Origin: Maylandia zebra
Lineage: Eukaryota > Chordata > Actinopteri > Cichliformes > Cichlidae
Assembly (NCBI RefSeq): GCF_041146795.1
Contig: NC_135170.1
Span: 23,244,033 to 23,308,032, forward strand
Reading direction: 5' to 3'
DNA length: 64,000 nt
A program made the translations under genes and the position numbers. This document shows, one piece after another, positions 31,901 through 43,461 of this stretch (the stretch's first letter is position 1; each line of letters begins with the position of its first letter). The notes beneath the pieces were generated by a model that was not told where the DNA came from, searched no databases, and saw only the letters and a list, made by a program, of their open reading frames with translations.

Positions 31901-34900
31901 ATGTATGAAGCTCCAGGACCGAGACCTCTGCCCCTGCTTGGTAACCTGTTGCAATTAGATCCCAAGAGACCCCACAAAACTCTGTGTGAGGTAAAATAAC
32001 TCTTCTCAAGATCTGAATCAAAAGAAGCCAGTTTAAACATATTACAATACCTAATGCTATGTTATGGCCCTAGCAGGGTCTCCTGTGAAATGTTAGGGGA
32101 ACGTAACATGCTATTTAATTATTATTATTTTGAATGATTCTTCCAGCTTTCAAAGGAATATGGCTCTGTATTTACTCTTTACTTTGGAACCAACAAAGTC
32201 GTGGTCCTGGCTGGATATGAGACAGTCAGAGAGGCACTGGTCAACTATGCAGAGGAGTTTGGAGAGCGCAACATCTCCCCGATACTTAATGATATAAACC
32301 GAGGTCATGGTAAGATTCTTTATATTGTGGTTTATTAAGTTTAATTTCATGTTCATAAATCTGTGTTAGCCCAGGGAAATTGCAGGTTTTGTTATTTGTG
32401 ATCACTAGAGATATAAGAAAACATGATCGAAACAGGCTACACAATTAACAGCATGTTTCCTCATGTTTTGCAACAGCTGACCAATATCTTGAAGTCCAGG
32501 TTTCTTTTCAATCAGAAAAATAATATTTCAAAATAATATTTTAAAGGTTTAGTGGTGCATATTCCTTTGTTCTCGATGTCTGCCATGAGAGTAAGTTCTG
32601 CTGTTTGTGACAACATTGTGTTGTACTTTGAGTTCAGTTGATAGTTGGCTTTATAATAACATTTCACCAATGACACAGATGGAAACGCCAGATCAAAAGT
32701 GATAAAATGACTCTGAAATAAAAAATTAAAGACCCGTAGAATTACGGTTGAAAACCTTAAAAACAGATGATTTTCTTTTTGAAGAAATGCTGATTTTATT
32801 TTATTTTTTTGCTCTGATCTTTGCTGTTTTGCTTGGTTAAGATCAGATTGAGCAACAGCCCCCTTCACTCTCACTGACCTGACAGATCGCTCAACAGCAA
32901 ATCCCTTTATCAATGTTTTACTTTGTGGATTTTACATTTAACACACATTAGCATGTTATATTACCAGCTAAAGTCACTTTCCCTTGCTTATCCAACTCAG
33001 AATCAGTGGTTGGTTGAGGTGGTTTGAAGCGTTATATATTTATTTTGTAATTATCTTTTATGTATATTTTACATTGACGACTCAATGTGGCACAACCTCC
33101 TGTTGTAAAATTTTATGTCTTGTAGGGATTTTGTTTGCAAATGGAGAATCATGGAAAGAGCTGAGATATTTTGCCCTCACCACCCTCAAAGACTTCGGCA
33201 AAAGACTTTCTCATAAAATCTTGGCAGAGTGTAGCTATCTCATTCAAGTGATCGAAGAGCATAAAGGTATGGAGATAGCATGTATACGCAGTGTTAAAAC
33301 AAAGACCAATTTAATTTTGCTGAGGTTTGTTTTAATGCTATTAGAATTAATTATTAATGTCTTAATCTTGTCCACATGTTGGGTTACAGGAGAACCATTT
33401 GATACAGCACTTCCAATAAATTATGCAACAGCCAATATTATCTTTTCCGTTGTGTACGGATGTAGATTTGATTACAATGAACCGATATTCACAAAAATGG
33501 TGAAGCGAGCCAATCATGCCACATGTGTCACAGGTTCTGCATCAGTCCAGGTTTGCTTTTTCATACCCCCCCTTTTTTTACTCTCTTTTAAAAAAAAAAG
33601 AATGACATAAAATGTTAACAGTGACTATTGTTACCTGTGTGGCATAAACTGAATGGTAAAAATCTGATTTTATGTTGAAGCAGACTCTGTCTGTATATCA
33701 GTTTTTTACTGTTTTACTGTTGTCCATTGAGCCAAACAAAAAATATTCACATTTCATGATGGGAAGGCAAAATCTAAAATAGTGATTGAAAGCATAAAGT
33801 GGTCACAAAGATATGGAAAATACCAAATGTATACGTAAAACAATGCATGACGATGGTGCTTCTGTAAAAATGAAAGTATTACTTGAATCTTTACTTTGTT
33901 ACTGTTTAATTTTACAGCTTCATAACATGTTTCCCCGGCTGTTCAGATGGATTAAAAACCATCAGGTGGTGTTAAAAAATGTTGAGACGACCATCAGAGA
34001 TGTAAAGTATTTAATTACGTACCTGAAAGAGACACTGGACCCTGACATGTGCCAAGGGTTTGTGGACTGTTTTTTGATTTGGAAGCATAAAGAGGAAGTA
34101 AGACGGCATGTTTTGTCTTTTCTAACATTTTAAAAAGTGGCTCAGTGTTCAAAACAGTGTTTTAGTTTTGTTATTATACCTTTTCTTTTTCTTTTTTTAG
34201 GAATTTGGAATTGACGACTCTCACTACAGTGAGGAGAACTTGATATTCACAGTGATTGACCTGTTTGTTGCTGGTACTGACACCACAGCAGCCACACTGA
34301 GATGGGGTTTGCTGTTAATGGCTAAATATCCACACATACAGGGTAAGGAGGCAGAACTCTCCTCCAGAAATTTTATTTCCGTTTTCATAAAGCCCCTCAG
34401 CCATTAGAAAACTGAATATTTTCTAAATAGATATCGACAAAGGCAAAAAAATACATTTCATCAAGGTATTTCATGCATGCAGGAGTTTTGGTTTAGCCAC
34501 AGCTCTTTGTCTTATGGTTTCCATACTACACAGACTTAATGGCAGATAGTGTTGGTTAAAGTTTAATGTTCAGCTCAGGTAAGTACAACAAGGAACTCAA
34601 CAACAGGACCAAACACACCACTCAAAAAGTATGGATAATTTTCTAGAACTTCATTTCCTTTCCAGTAGGTGGAGGGTTAGGGTTTCCTAGAGCTAAAACT
34701 TAAGCTTCCAACAGTGTGAGAGTGGAACAGGCAGGTGTCCTTAAGAATGAGGTTGGTTGCTAGCCTTTTAGCTTACTTACCTGGAAAACCTAAGTGGCCT
34801 GAGCACTGAGAAGTCAACAATCTGGCAATGAGAGAAAAAGGAGCTGGGGTTAGCAGTAAGTATCCACTGATTTCCGTTCCTCTGGCAGTATTTCAGTTTC

Positions 34901-37202
34901 TTCAGTCTTTGTTCTATGCATTTACCTTATAGTATAAACTCTTCAGTTAAGAGGTTGTAAAAAGATAATACATTTCTGATATGAAATCTTTTGTTAAACT
35001 TTCAGTAAATGTTTATTGGAGCCTGCTTTGACAAACATACAGCTCTTGAGTCTTTTTCAGCCTTTACAGATCCTGATTTCAAATTTAAATTCTTCTTAGT
35101 GGGGGGAAAAAAACCACCCGGTTTTTCTATATTGGGACTATCATAATGTGTTGGGCCGCACTCAAACGCAGAACTTGTGCAAGTTAAGTGATTTCATTTA
35201 CAGTGACGGTGAATTGTGGTATTTACAAAGTGTTTTAGCCATTCACAGTTCAAGAGTCTCTTATTTACAAAGTCCAACAAGGGAGGTGATTCCAAACTTC
35301 CAGAGCTGAAACAAATTCCTCCTCTTCAGCCACACAAAACTCTCTCCCGTACACTCCACTGGGACGTCCTTAACAGAGGAAATATGAGTTAGAAATCTTT
35401 GTGAAGAGAAAATGAGAGTTTTTTACAGAGACGATGAGGAGATTGCTACTGCGGTTAGACCGCACTCAGGTGAAAATTGAAAGTCAGGTCCCAGCTTGGA
35501 TAGTTGTCAGCAGATTGCAAAGTGCCTCACAGATGCTTGATTTCTTCAGGCGTGTTCAGGAGTGGGTGGAGGTAAAGAAACAGGTAAAGCACATACAGTG
35601 GCTTGCAAAAGTTTTCGGACCCCTTGAACTTTCCCACATTTTGTCACATTACAGCCACAAACATGAATCAATTTTAGTGGAATTCCACATGAAAGACCAA
35701 CACAAAGTGGTGTACACGTGAGAAGTGGAACGAAAATCACACATGTAATCTAATGTCAGTACAAATACAGCTGCTCTGTGACGGCCTCAGAGGTTGTCTA
35801 AGAGAATATTGGGAGCAACAACACCATGAAGGGATAAAGTTACTGAGAAATTTAAAGCAGGCTTAGGCTACAAAAAGATTTCCCAAGCCTTGAACATCCC
35901 ATGGAGCACTGTTCAAGTGATCATTCAGAAATGGAAGGAGTATGGCACAACTGCAAACCTACCAAGACAAGGCCGTCCACCTAAACTCACAAGCCGAACA
36001 AGGAGAGCGCTGATCAGAAATGCAGCCAAGAGGCACATGGTGACTCTGGACGAGCTGCAGAGATCTACAGCTCAGATCTCATGTGGGGGACACAGCAAAC
36101 ATGTGGAAGAAGGTGCTCTGGTCAGATGAGACCAAAATGGAACTTTTTGGCCAAAATGCAAAACGCTATGTGTGCCGGAAAACTAACACTGCACATCTCT
36201 CTGAACACACCATCCCCACTGTCAAATATGGTGGTGGCAGCATCATGCTCTGGGGGTGCTTCTCTTCAGCAGGGACAGGGAAGCTGGTCAGAGTTGATGG
36301 GAAGATGGATGTAGCCAAATACAGGGCAATCTTGGAAGAAAACCTCTTGGAGTCTGCAAAAGACTTGAGACTGGGGCGAAGGTTCACCGTCCAGCAGGAC
36401 AACGACCCTAAACATAAAGCCAGGGCAACAATGGAATGGTTTAAAACAAAACATATCCATGTGTTAGAATGGCCCAGTCAAAGTCCAGATCTAAATCCAA
36501 TCGAGAATCTGTGGCAAGATCTGAAAACTGCTGTTCACAAACGCTGTCCATCTAATCTGACTGAGCTGGAGCTGTTTTGCAAAGAAGAATGGGCAAGGAT
36601 TTCAGTCTCTAGATGTGCAAAGCTGGTAGAGACATATCCTAAAAGACTGGCAGCTGTAATTGCAGCAAAAGGTGGTTCTACAAAGTATTGATTCAGGGAG
36701 CTGAATAATTACGCACACCCCACTTTTCAGTTATTTATTTGTAAAAAATGTTTGGAATCATGTATGATTTTTGTTCTACGTCTCACGTGTACACCACTTT
36801 GTATTGGTCTTTCACGTGGAATTCCAATAAAATTGATTCATGTTTGTGGCTGTAATGTGACAAAATGTGGAAAAGTTCAAGGGGGCCAAATACTTTTGCA
36901 AGCCACTGTAATAGGGCAGTCTGCTCCTGAACTCTGTTTGTACTCATGATGGAGAATTTGACTGTCCCACACTGAGCTTGTGTCTCCTAGAGACCTCTTC
37001 CTGTTAAAAGGGAGTTCTTTCTCCCCACTACCACCAATAACTTGTTCATAGTGGATGGTCTGATCTTTGGGTTTTGCTCTGCAATATTGTAAGATAAGAT
37101 AAGATAAGATAGAACTTTATTAATCCCTCGGGTGGGTTCCTCTGGGAAATTCGACTTCCAAAAAAAGCACAGCAACGACCGAAGTTACAGTTACAGAATT
37201 GT

Positions 37203-37284
<82 letters not shown>

Positions 37285-39791
37285 AATACAGAGACAAATA
37301 TAAATAAAATATACAAAGGGGATAAATAGAATAAATAGGAATAAAAAATAAAAATACAAGTGAATTGCACATTTCAAGTATTGAGTCTATTGCACTGTTG
37401 ACTATTTACAAAAAGTATTGCACAAGGTATTGTACAGTGAGGTGAAGAGGCACTACAGCTTAGTTGTTCCCTCCTTTGTCCTCCTGTTTCCCCTCCCTCT
37501 CCCCTCCAGAGAGGAGTTAAACAGTCTGATGGCGTGTGGGACAAAGGAGTTTTTCAGTCTGTTAGTTCTTGTCTTTGGGAGAAGCAACCTGTCACTGAAC
37601 AGACTCTTCTGATTGTTTATGGCCGTGTGCAGAGGATGCCCAGCATTGTTCATAATGTCCAGCAGTTTCTTTAATGTCCTTTTCTCTGCCACTGTCACCA
37701 GAGTGTCCAGCTTCATGCTGACCACAGAGCTAGCCTTCCTGATCAGTTTCTCCAGCCTGGATGAGTCCTTCTTTGCTGTGCTGCTCCCCCAGCACACCAC
37801 AGCATAGAAAAGTACTCCAGCAACCACCGACTGGTAAAACATCCTCAGGAGCTTCCTGCAGATGTTAAAAGACCTCAGCCTCCTGAGGAAGTACAGTCGG
37901 CTTTGGGCTTTTTTATACAGGTGCTCTGTGTTGCATGACCAGTCCAGTTTATTGTCCACCCACAGCCCGAGGTACTTGTACTTGTTGACCACCTCCACCT
38001 CCTCCCCCTCTATCTGAACCGGCAGTGGACCTTCTCTGGACCTCCCGAAGTCCACAACCAGTTCCTTAGTCTTTGAGGTGTTGAGTTGCAGGTGGTTTGT
38101 GTGACTCCATGCGACAAAGTTCCTCACCAGACTTCTGTACTCCTCTTCCTGATCATCCCAGATACACCCCATGATGGCCGTGTCATCTGCAAACTTCTGA
38201 ATGTGGCATAATTCAGAGTTGTAGCAGAAGTCAGAGGTGTACAGGGTGAAGAGAAGAGGGGACAGCACAGTTCCCTGTGGTGCTCCTGTGCTGCTGACCA
38301 CAGTGTCAGACGTGATGTCCTTCAGCCTGACGTACTGTGGTCTGTCGGTGAGGTAGTCGGAGATCCAAGCCACCAGGCAGGGGTCCACCTCCATCCTGTT
38401 CAGTTTTTCCTGAAGCATACAGGGCCGGATGGTATTAAAGGCACTGGAAAAGTCAAGAAACAGGATCCTGACCATGCCTTTTCCCCCATCCAGGTGTGAG
38501 TGGGCTCTGTGTAGGAGGTACAGGATGGCATCCTCCACTCCGACGCCCGCCTTGTATGCAAACTGTAGTGGGTCCTGGGCATGTTGTACCTGTGGTCGGA
38601 GGAGGTTGAGGAAGAGCCGCTCTAGAGTCTTCATAAGATGTGACGTCAGTGCCACCGGTCGGAAGTCATTCAGCTCATTGGGCCGGTTCCTTTTGGGGAC
38701 CGGGACGATGCAGGATGTCTTCCATAGGGCGGGCACTCTCCCCAGTCGCAGACTGAGGTTGAAGACTCGTTGTAGCGGCTCCCCAAGTTCAGCAGCACAC
38801 GCCTTAAGCATCCTAGGACACACCTTGTCTGGGCCTGCTGCCTTTCTGGGGCGAAGCTTCCTCAGTTGCCTCCTGACCTGATCCACTGTGACACTGGGAG
38901 GTGTTTGGGAGGAGGGGAGGGGGGGAGATGTCTTGCTGCTGAGAGAGGGATTGGAGGAGGGGGGTGTCATGGTGTCAGGAAGGGGGGGAAGCGAGGGAGG
39001 GAGGGAGGGAAGCGAGGTAAAATGTGGTAAAATGTGGTAAAATGAATGCAGACAAAACCTTTCTATTTATTTTGTGTCTACAGAGCAGGTCCATGAGGAG
39101 CTGAGACATGTAGTGGGAAGCCGAAAAGTCAGTGCTGATGATAGGAAAAACCTGCCGTACACTGATGCAGTCATTCACGAGATCCAGAGACTGGCTAATA
39201 TTCTACCTGTATGTCTTCCTCACCAAACTAGCCGAGATGTCACCTTCCAGGGATACTTTATCAAAAAGGTCAACTGCTCATCCACAAAAAATACCCTTTA
39301 TTTGACATTTTGATTCACCTCTGATAACTTGAATCGCACATCTATGATAAATGTGCTCTTTTGCCTACAGGGAACTATTGTATTTCCCCTTCTTACTTCT
39401 GTCCTGTATGATGAGAGTGAATGGGAGAGCCCACACACTTTTAACCCTTCTCATTTCCTGGATAAGGAAGGTAAATTTGTCAGGAGAGATGCCTTCATGC
39501 CCTTTTCTGCAGGTATGACAACTTTATCAGGCTTTTGTTAAGAAAATTTGCACTTGCACAGACATGACTTGTTTAAATAAGCGTAAACTCTTTGCATTTG
39601 CAGGTTACAGGATGTGTCTTGGAGAAGGTCTGGCTAAGATGGAGCTCTTCCTCTTCTTCACCTCCCTTGTTCAGCGCTTTTGCTTCACTCCTACACCTGG
39701 AATTACAGAGGATGAACTGGATCTCACACCAGCTGTGGGATTCACCACCCCTCCTTCATCCCATAAGCTGTGTGCTGTCAGTCGCCAGTGA
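31901..39791 (+). CDS. cyp2k-like: gene B: CYP2K-like P450, N-terminally truncated (9 exons)
   Basis: Exons: 31901-31990, 32147-32309, 33126-33266, 33390-33550, 33918-34097, 34201-34342, 39084-39268, 39371-39512, 39604-39791. The joined frame gives 463 residues without a stop. Homology to gene A starts only at the proline hinge ([11 protein letters not shown]). An ATG at 31901 is in frame, but the membrane anchor of about 40 residues is missing. Exon 3 has lost nine bases in frame, removing Gly-Met before GKRLS and one more residue. Retained: C-helix WKELR, I-helix AGTDTT (269-274), K-helix EIQR, haem loop [10 protein letters not shown] with Cys406. Without an anchor it may be cytosolic, mistargeted or a pseudogene, or an alternative first exon may exist outside what I recognise. 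Intron 6 holds two transposons. Confidence 0.8.
35596..36908 (+). mobile_element. Tc1-type transposon, internally deleted
   Basis: The ends are CAGTGGCTTGCAAAAG and CTTTTGCAAGCCACTG with TA on both sides (35594-35595, 36909-36910). The inverted repeats extend about 150 bp. It is 1313 bp long, shorter than a complete element. It is a different Tc1 family from the CAGTGGGG copies. It lies in intron 6 of gene B. Confidence 0.9.
35840..36691 (+). pseudogene. Tc1 transposase with internal deletion
   Basis: The N-terminal part encodes the first helix-turn-helix region ([40 protein letters not shown]). At about 36075 it jumps to the catalytic domain in another phase: [32 protein letters not shown]. 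The second DNA-binding domain and linker, around 50-60 residues, are missing. All three catalytic acids remain, but the protein cannot be made as one chain. Confidence 0.85.
37207..37279 (+). repeat. CA/AC microsatellite
   Basis: About 36 uninterrupted CA units. Likely polymorphic in length and inside the LINE 3' UTR. Confidence 0.97.
37453..38970 (-). pseudogene. LINE reverse transcriptase, 5'-truncated
   Basis: An open frame of 505 residues lacking the endonuclease part. Motifs in order: [54 protein letters not shown] and the catalytic [10 protein letters not shown]. The C-terminus contains [14 protein letters not shown] and [18 protein letters not shown]. It matches the frame at 7089-10058 in motif order but is clearly a different family member. 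Truncation at the 5' end is the usual outcome of target-primed reverse transcription, so it is non-functional although the remaining frame is open. Confidence 0.86.
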
Positions 39792-39799
39792 GAGAGGGC

Positions 39800-40123
39800 T
39801 TAAGCAGGGCTTCTCCTAAGACCCAAACTCTTCCATCGCATGCATTTTTAATTTCTCTTTGATATTTGCTCATATTGGAACCCGATGAATGTAAAAACAA
39901 AGAATTACCATATATATATATATATTTTTTTACCTAATTTTTGTTTCTAAGAAAAATGAGAGCCACATATGAGGATATTCATTTAAAATTTCGATAGAAC
40001 AGTAGCAGTATAATGTCCTCGTAAGTGGATATCAGGCGCTTGTAGACCAAAATACTCAATTTTGGTCTAAATAACCCAAACGGTGATGTCCACATATGTG
40101 GACGCCAGGTCCTAGGAGGTTAA
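39800..40123. repeat. possible TTAA-flanked MITE after gene B
   Basis: TTAA occurs at 39800 and 40120. The right end reads GTCCTAGGAGG before TTAA, and the left end has CTCCTAAGACCC nearby, a weak inverted match. The internal text, including a CACATATGTGGAC palindrome, is a repeat I have seen in fish. PiggyBac-type origin is a guess. Confidence 0.3.
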
Positions 40124-40671
40124 AGTGGATGCCTGCGGCAAGCAGAAGGATCATTTTTCAGCCACCACTAGCAGATGTCATGATCCTTAACGCCTGGATT
40201 GTTGAGCAAAAGCAGATGTTGTGAGATAAAAGGATATGAATGTATTTCAGTCCTTCACATGAAGGCTAATAAAACTGTATTAACAGGAATGAGTGGTGAT
40301 CTTTAGAGATGGGAAAACTGGTCTCATTTTTTGCATGAATTTGCTGTTTTTCTATTTTCTATTAATATCTATTAAATCAGAAAGAAACTGTTCCTTAAGA
40401 AATACCAAAAATATATAAAATGCCACACCATGTTACAGAAAGACAAAGCATCTCATAATATGAGAACATTTCAAATCAATTCAATTCTGTTTACTGTGAA
40501 TTCAAAAGTTGTAATATTTAAACCTGATCAGATTTGGTTTAACATAGACTGGCATCTCCATTTAGCTGATTCTTTTGCACATGTAAACAACAATTTTCAG
40601 ACTGATGTATTATTTTGGTTTGGAAAAGAAGAAACTGAACTTTCCTCTGTCTGTGTGTAATGAGCACAGTG
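40124..40671. other. intergenic DNA with a possible poly(A) signal for gene B
   Basis: AATAAA at 40268 is a candidate late poly(A) signal of gene B. The remainder is AT-rich with no gene recognised. It leads into the P450 relic at 40672. Confidence 0.4.
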
Positions 40672-40755
40672 GCTGGCTAGCTCTCTTTCCTTATTAAACC
40701 AGCCAAGATTTGAGCTTCCAGGGAAACTTTATTGAACAGATTAACTGCTGCAGTT
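40672..40755 (+). pseudogene. P450 exon 7 relic
   Basis: The text CTTCCAGGGAAACTTTATTG, preceded by AAACCAGCCAAGAT, aligns with the end of exon 7 of genes A and B (39190-39268), where the protein reads [14 protein letters not shown]. Even the bases past the splice donor resemble those genes (TTAACTGCTG against TCAACTGCTC). The reading frame is broken and the GT donor is lost. No neighbouring exon 8 was found; a repeat begins soon after. It marks a further, dead P450 copy between genes B and C. Confidence 0.7.
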
Positions 40756-40784
40756 TCACTACTTGACAATAAACCCCCCCCCGC

Positions 40785-41720
40785 CTGTGCCGTTTGGTTC
40801 TTTTGCCATCAGAATTATTGTCTAAAGGCAAAGAAAGATGCCCAACAGATTTACTTTACCAAATGGACCATCCCAGCCTTGCTGTATTGGTCTATTTGAT
40901 TCACCTTTGGCTCCAGGACCCGACAAGCAGCCACCAGGAGTGAGCCGGTGTGTACCTGGACGCCCATCCCCAGACACAAAACCCACCAACGCACCGATGT
41001 CTGAGGGCGCCTGCCACTGGCAGGGGAAGTGGTGGGGGGAGATAGGCCTCCATACCTTGGAGGGCCTGAGATGTCCCTAGAGAGGTGGCGTCTGATACCC
41101 AACCTGACATATAGACACAGACAAACAGGCACACACAGATACAAACATCCATTCCCACCCTCATGCTCTCATATGCAATTACTCAGCACTCACCCAACGT
41201 GGAGACAGACATAGAGAGACACTGTACACACAATCACACTCCCCAAGCGTACTCTAAGCCCCAGGTCTAGGTACCCTTGCCCCTGGAGGGGGAAACTGCA
41301 CCCAAACCCAAGTAGTGTTACCCTCCTCCCTGGGGTGGAGAGAAGCAGACCGCCCCGACTCTGCAGCAGCAGGGAGGCCCCACATTCCAGATCCCAATCA
41401 GACGGCCAACTCCTCCTTCAGGGAGGCAGCTGGAGATAGGGAGGGAAGGAAGGGAGGGGCCAGCTCCCTCGCTGACACCAGTAGGCACCCCCATACTCTT
41501 CAACCCACCAGGGCAAGGGGGCCCAGGCCCATCCGGACCGGGGCCCAGTTCAGCAGTGCCGCCCGGCCCCACCACCCAACCCCACCACAGAGAAAACTGC
41601 ACCCACCCCGTCATCCACTCATCTTCCAGACTACACAAAACAATGGAGGACGAACTCAACACAGGCTGAGTTCGTCCTCCACCTCTCCTATATCTCCCCC
41701 ACCTGCAGAGTGAGTTCCTG
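40785..41720 (+). repeat. decayed copy of the composite repeat also at 53630-55075
   Basis: The first 120 bases encode, on the + strand, a tail ending KKDAQQIYFTKW and then LLYWSI-stop, matching the better copies at 53640-53751 and 59360-59471. From 40920 the GC-rich text beginning GCCACCAGGAGTGAGCCGG parallels 54599 onwards, and the similarity continues to about 41380. The stop-proximal tail suggests the 3' end of a LINE-like ORF followed by a long GC-rich UTR, but the family is not identified. Confidence 0.6.
41644..41681. repeat. perfect hairpin, 15-bp arms
   Basis: TGGAGGACGAACTCA and its exact reverse complement TGAGTTCGTCCTCCA are separated by an 8-base loop. It lies at the end of the decayed composite repeat and could form a stable stem in RNA or DNA. 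Function unknown. Confidence 0.85.
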
Positions 41721-41721
41721 G

Positions 41722-42747
41722 AGTTGTTGTACTATACATGTTGTACTATATTTTCTATTTCCATGGACTGTTATGGAATAATTTTATATTGTTCTGGGTT
41801 TAATCTTTATAAAAAAGAGCTCTATCGTGTTAATTGGATACTGTAAATACATTTGGACAAAGTAACTCTTCTAATGGCTTTTAATTTTCGTCACTTTGGG
41901 TATTTTGTGTTTAAAAATAATATTGTTAAGAAAAAATTCCAAACACATTCACATAAATGATTAAAGTATTAAAGATGGAAAAAAGTGTGTTTAATCTACT
42001 TTTGAATTATGATTTTGTAAATGGCTATTAATAACTATGTTTCAGGAAAATAAAATTACAAATTCTTGGCATCAAACTAGAATTTAATGTATAAAATATC
42101 AGATAAAATATCTGATATTAGGCCAAAATGAAGATAAAAATTGATTTGGCTAAACTTACAAATGCGTCTTTTACATTTGCAGATCATTCCAGATAAACGT
42201 CGAGTTGGTGTTGAATTCTCTTGAAATAAATAAATAAAGTGAAACTTCTGGTATTAAAATTCCTCACGACACCGTTCAGTCCAGCCAGTTTTTATTCTCT
42301 GCTGAAATAAAGAAAAGGCAGAGATCAAATTTCTAATGTTGAAAAGGGACATGGTATACAATTAGAGCACTTGTGAGTGTTCTTTGTGTTGTTTTCTTTC
42401 CTGTCACCCTTTTGAATCTATGAATCATTAAAATGAGTACATCCGGACAAAACAAGTGCATTCCATTTCTTCTTTTTTTTAGATTACCCTTTACTGTCTC
42501 TGAATTTATCTTGGACAAATGTTGAAAACACATCACATAAGATAACACACACACACACACGCAAGCCCGTTCAGCTATCTTAGTGAGGATCTTCATTTAC
42601 ATAATAGTTTCCCTAGCCTTTTTGAGAAACAAAAAGGGCTTCAAACTTGTGAGGACCGGTGAGTGTGTCCCCACAAGTGATTGTTGGTTCTCACAAGTAT
42701 AGTAGAATGCAGATTTCGGTCCTCACAAAGATAGCTAGACAGGAACA

Positions 42748-42784
<37 letters not shown>

Positions 42785-43134
42785 TACCTATTGCCATTGA
42801 AACATTTGCTTGATAATACCGCTGGAGAAAATTTACACCTATTTAACTTACAGTTTGGTACCCTATACTTTCTTTTGAACAGGTTTAAAAAGTTTAAGTT
42901 TTTCCTCTTCTCTATTTGCAATTTTGTTAATAAATGGTTAAAAACCCCCAAATCATTCTATTTTTAGAACAGTTTTTCTTCTACCAGCTATTTATTTGTA
43001 GATGCTGTGTTAAACAGGGTAGAAGATTTGCTTATCCAAATAAGAGTGCCATTAATTTCCTTGCGATCTATGGATTGATAATAACTCACAGTGTGACTGG
43101 TGAGTTTGGTCTAGTCTGTAACGTCACCTGCGTT
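41722..43134. other. intergenic DNA with AC microsatellites
   Basis: AT-rich non-coding DNA. 42541-42782 is a repeat with AC runs at both ends and an internal inverted pair (AGCTATCTTAGTGAGGATC against GTCCTCACAAAGATAGCT), a common fish repeat type. No gene recognised. Confidence 0.5.
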
Positions 43135-43461
43135 AGTGTGTATGGAACGCCAGGACTGCCATAATGAATTAATTAAATACACCATTAAATAATTAATTAA
43201 ATGTGGCAATAATTAATTAAAATTGGAATTAATTAATTAAATAAATAGTTAATTAATTATTGACACATTTAATTAATTATTTATGTATTTCACATTTTAA
43301 TTAATTATTGACACATTTAATTAATTATTGACACATTTAATTAATTATTTAATGATATATTTATTTATTTCATTTTGGCAGTCCTGACGCCTGGCTCTCA
43401 TCTTGAAATAATTTTATCTGTCAGCCTCACCCATCAAACTCAGGGGGCGGGGTTAACGCTG

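Larger units (their letters stand above)
37089..39016 (-). mobile_element. 5'-truncated Rex1/L2-like LINE in intron 6 of gene B
   Basis: On the minus strand the element ends with tandem TCTTA units (37089-37110 on the + strand), the same tail type as the nested LINE at 6966-10372. Its 3' UTR holds a long CA repeat. The 5' end is truncated inside the coding region, next to a purine-rich stretch at 38975-39016; no target duplication was found. Confidence 0.8.

Noticed and set aside
37120-37377. Valine/cysteine and threonine/histidine repeat ORFs
   Set aside because: They arise from the CA/GT microsatellite.
43141-43390. CRISPR-like repeat array from the regular TTAATTA units
   Set aside because: Units are short and degenerate with low-complexity spacers, in a eukaryotic context; it is an AT-rich transposon arm.
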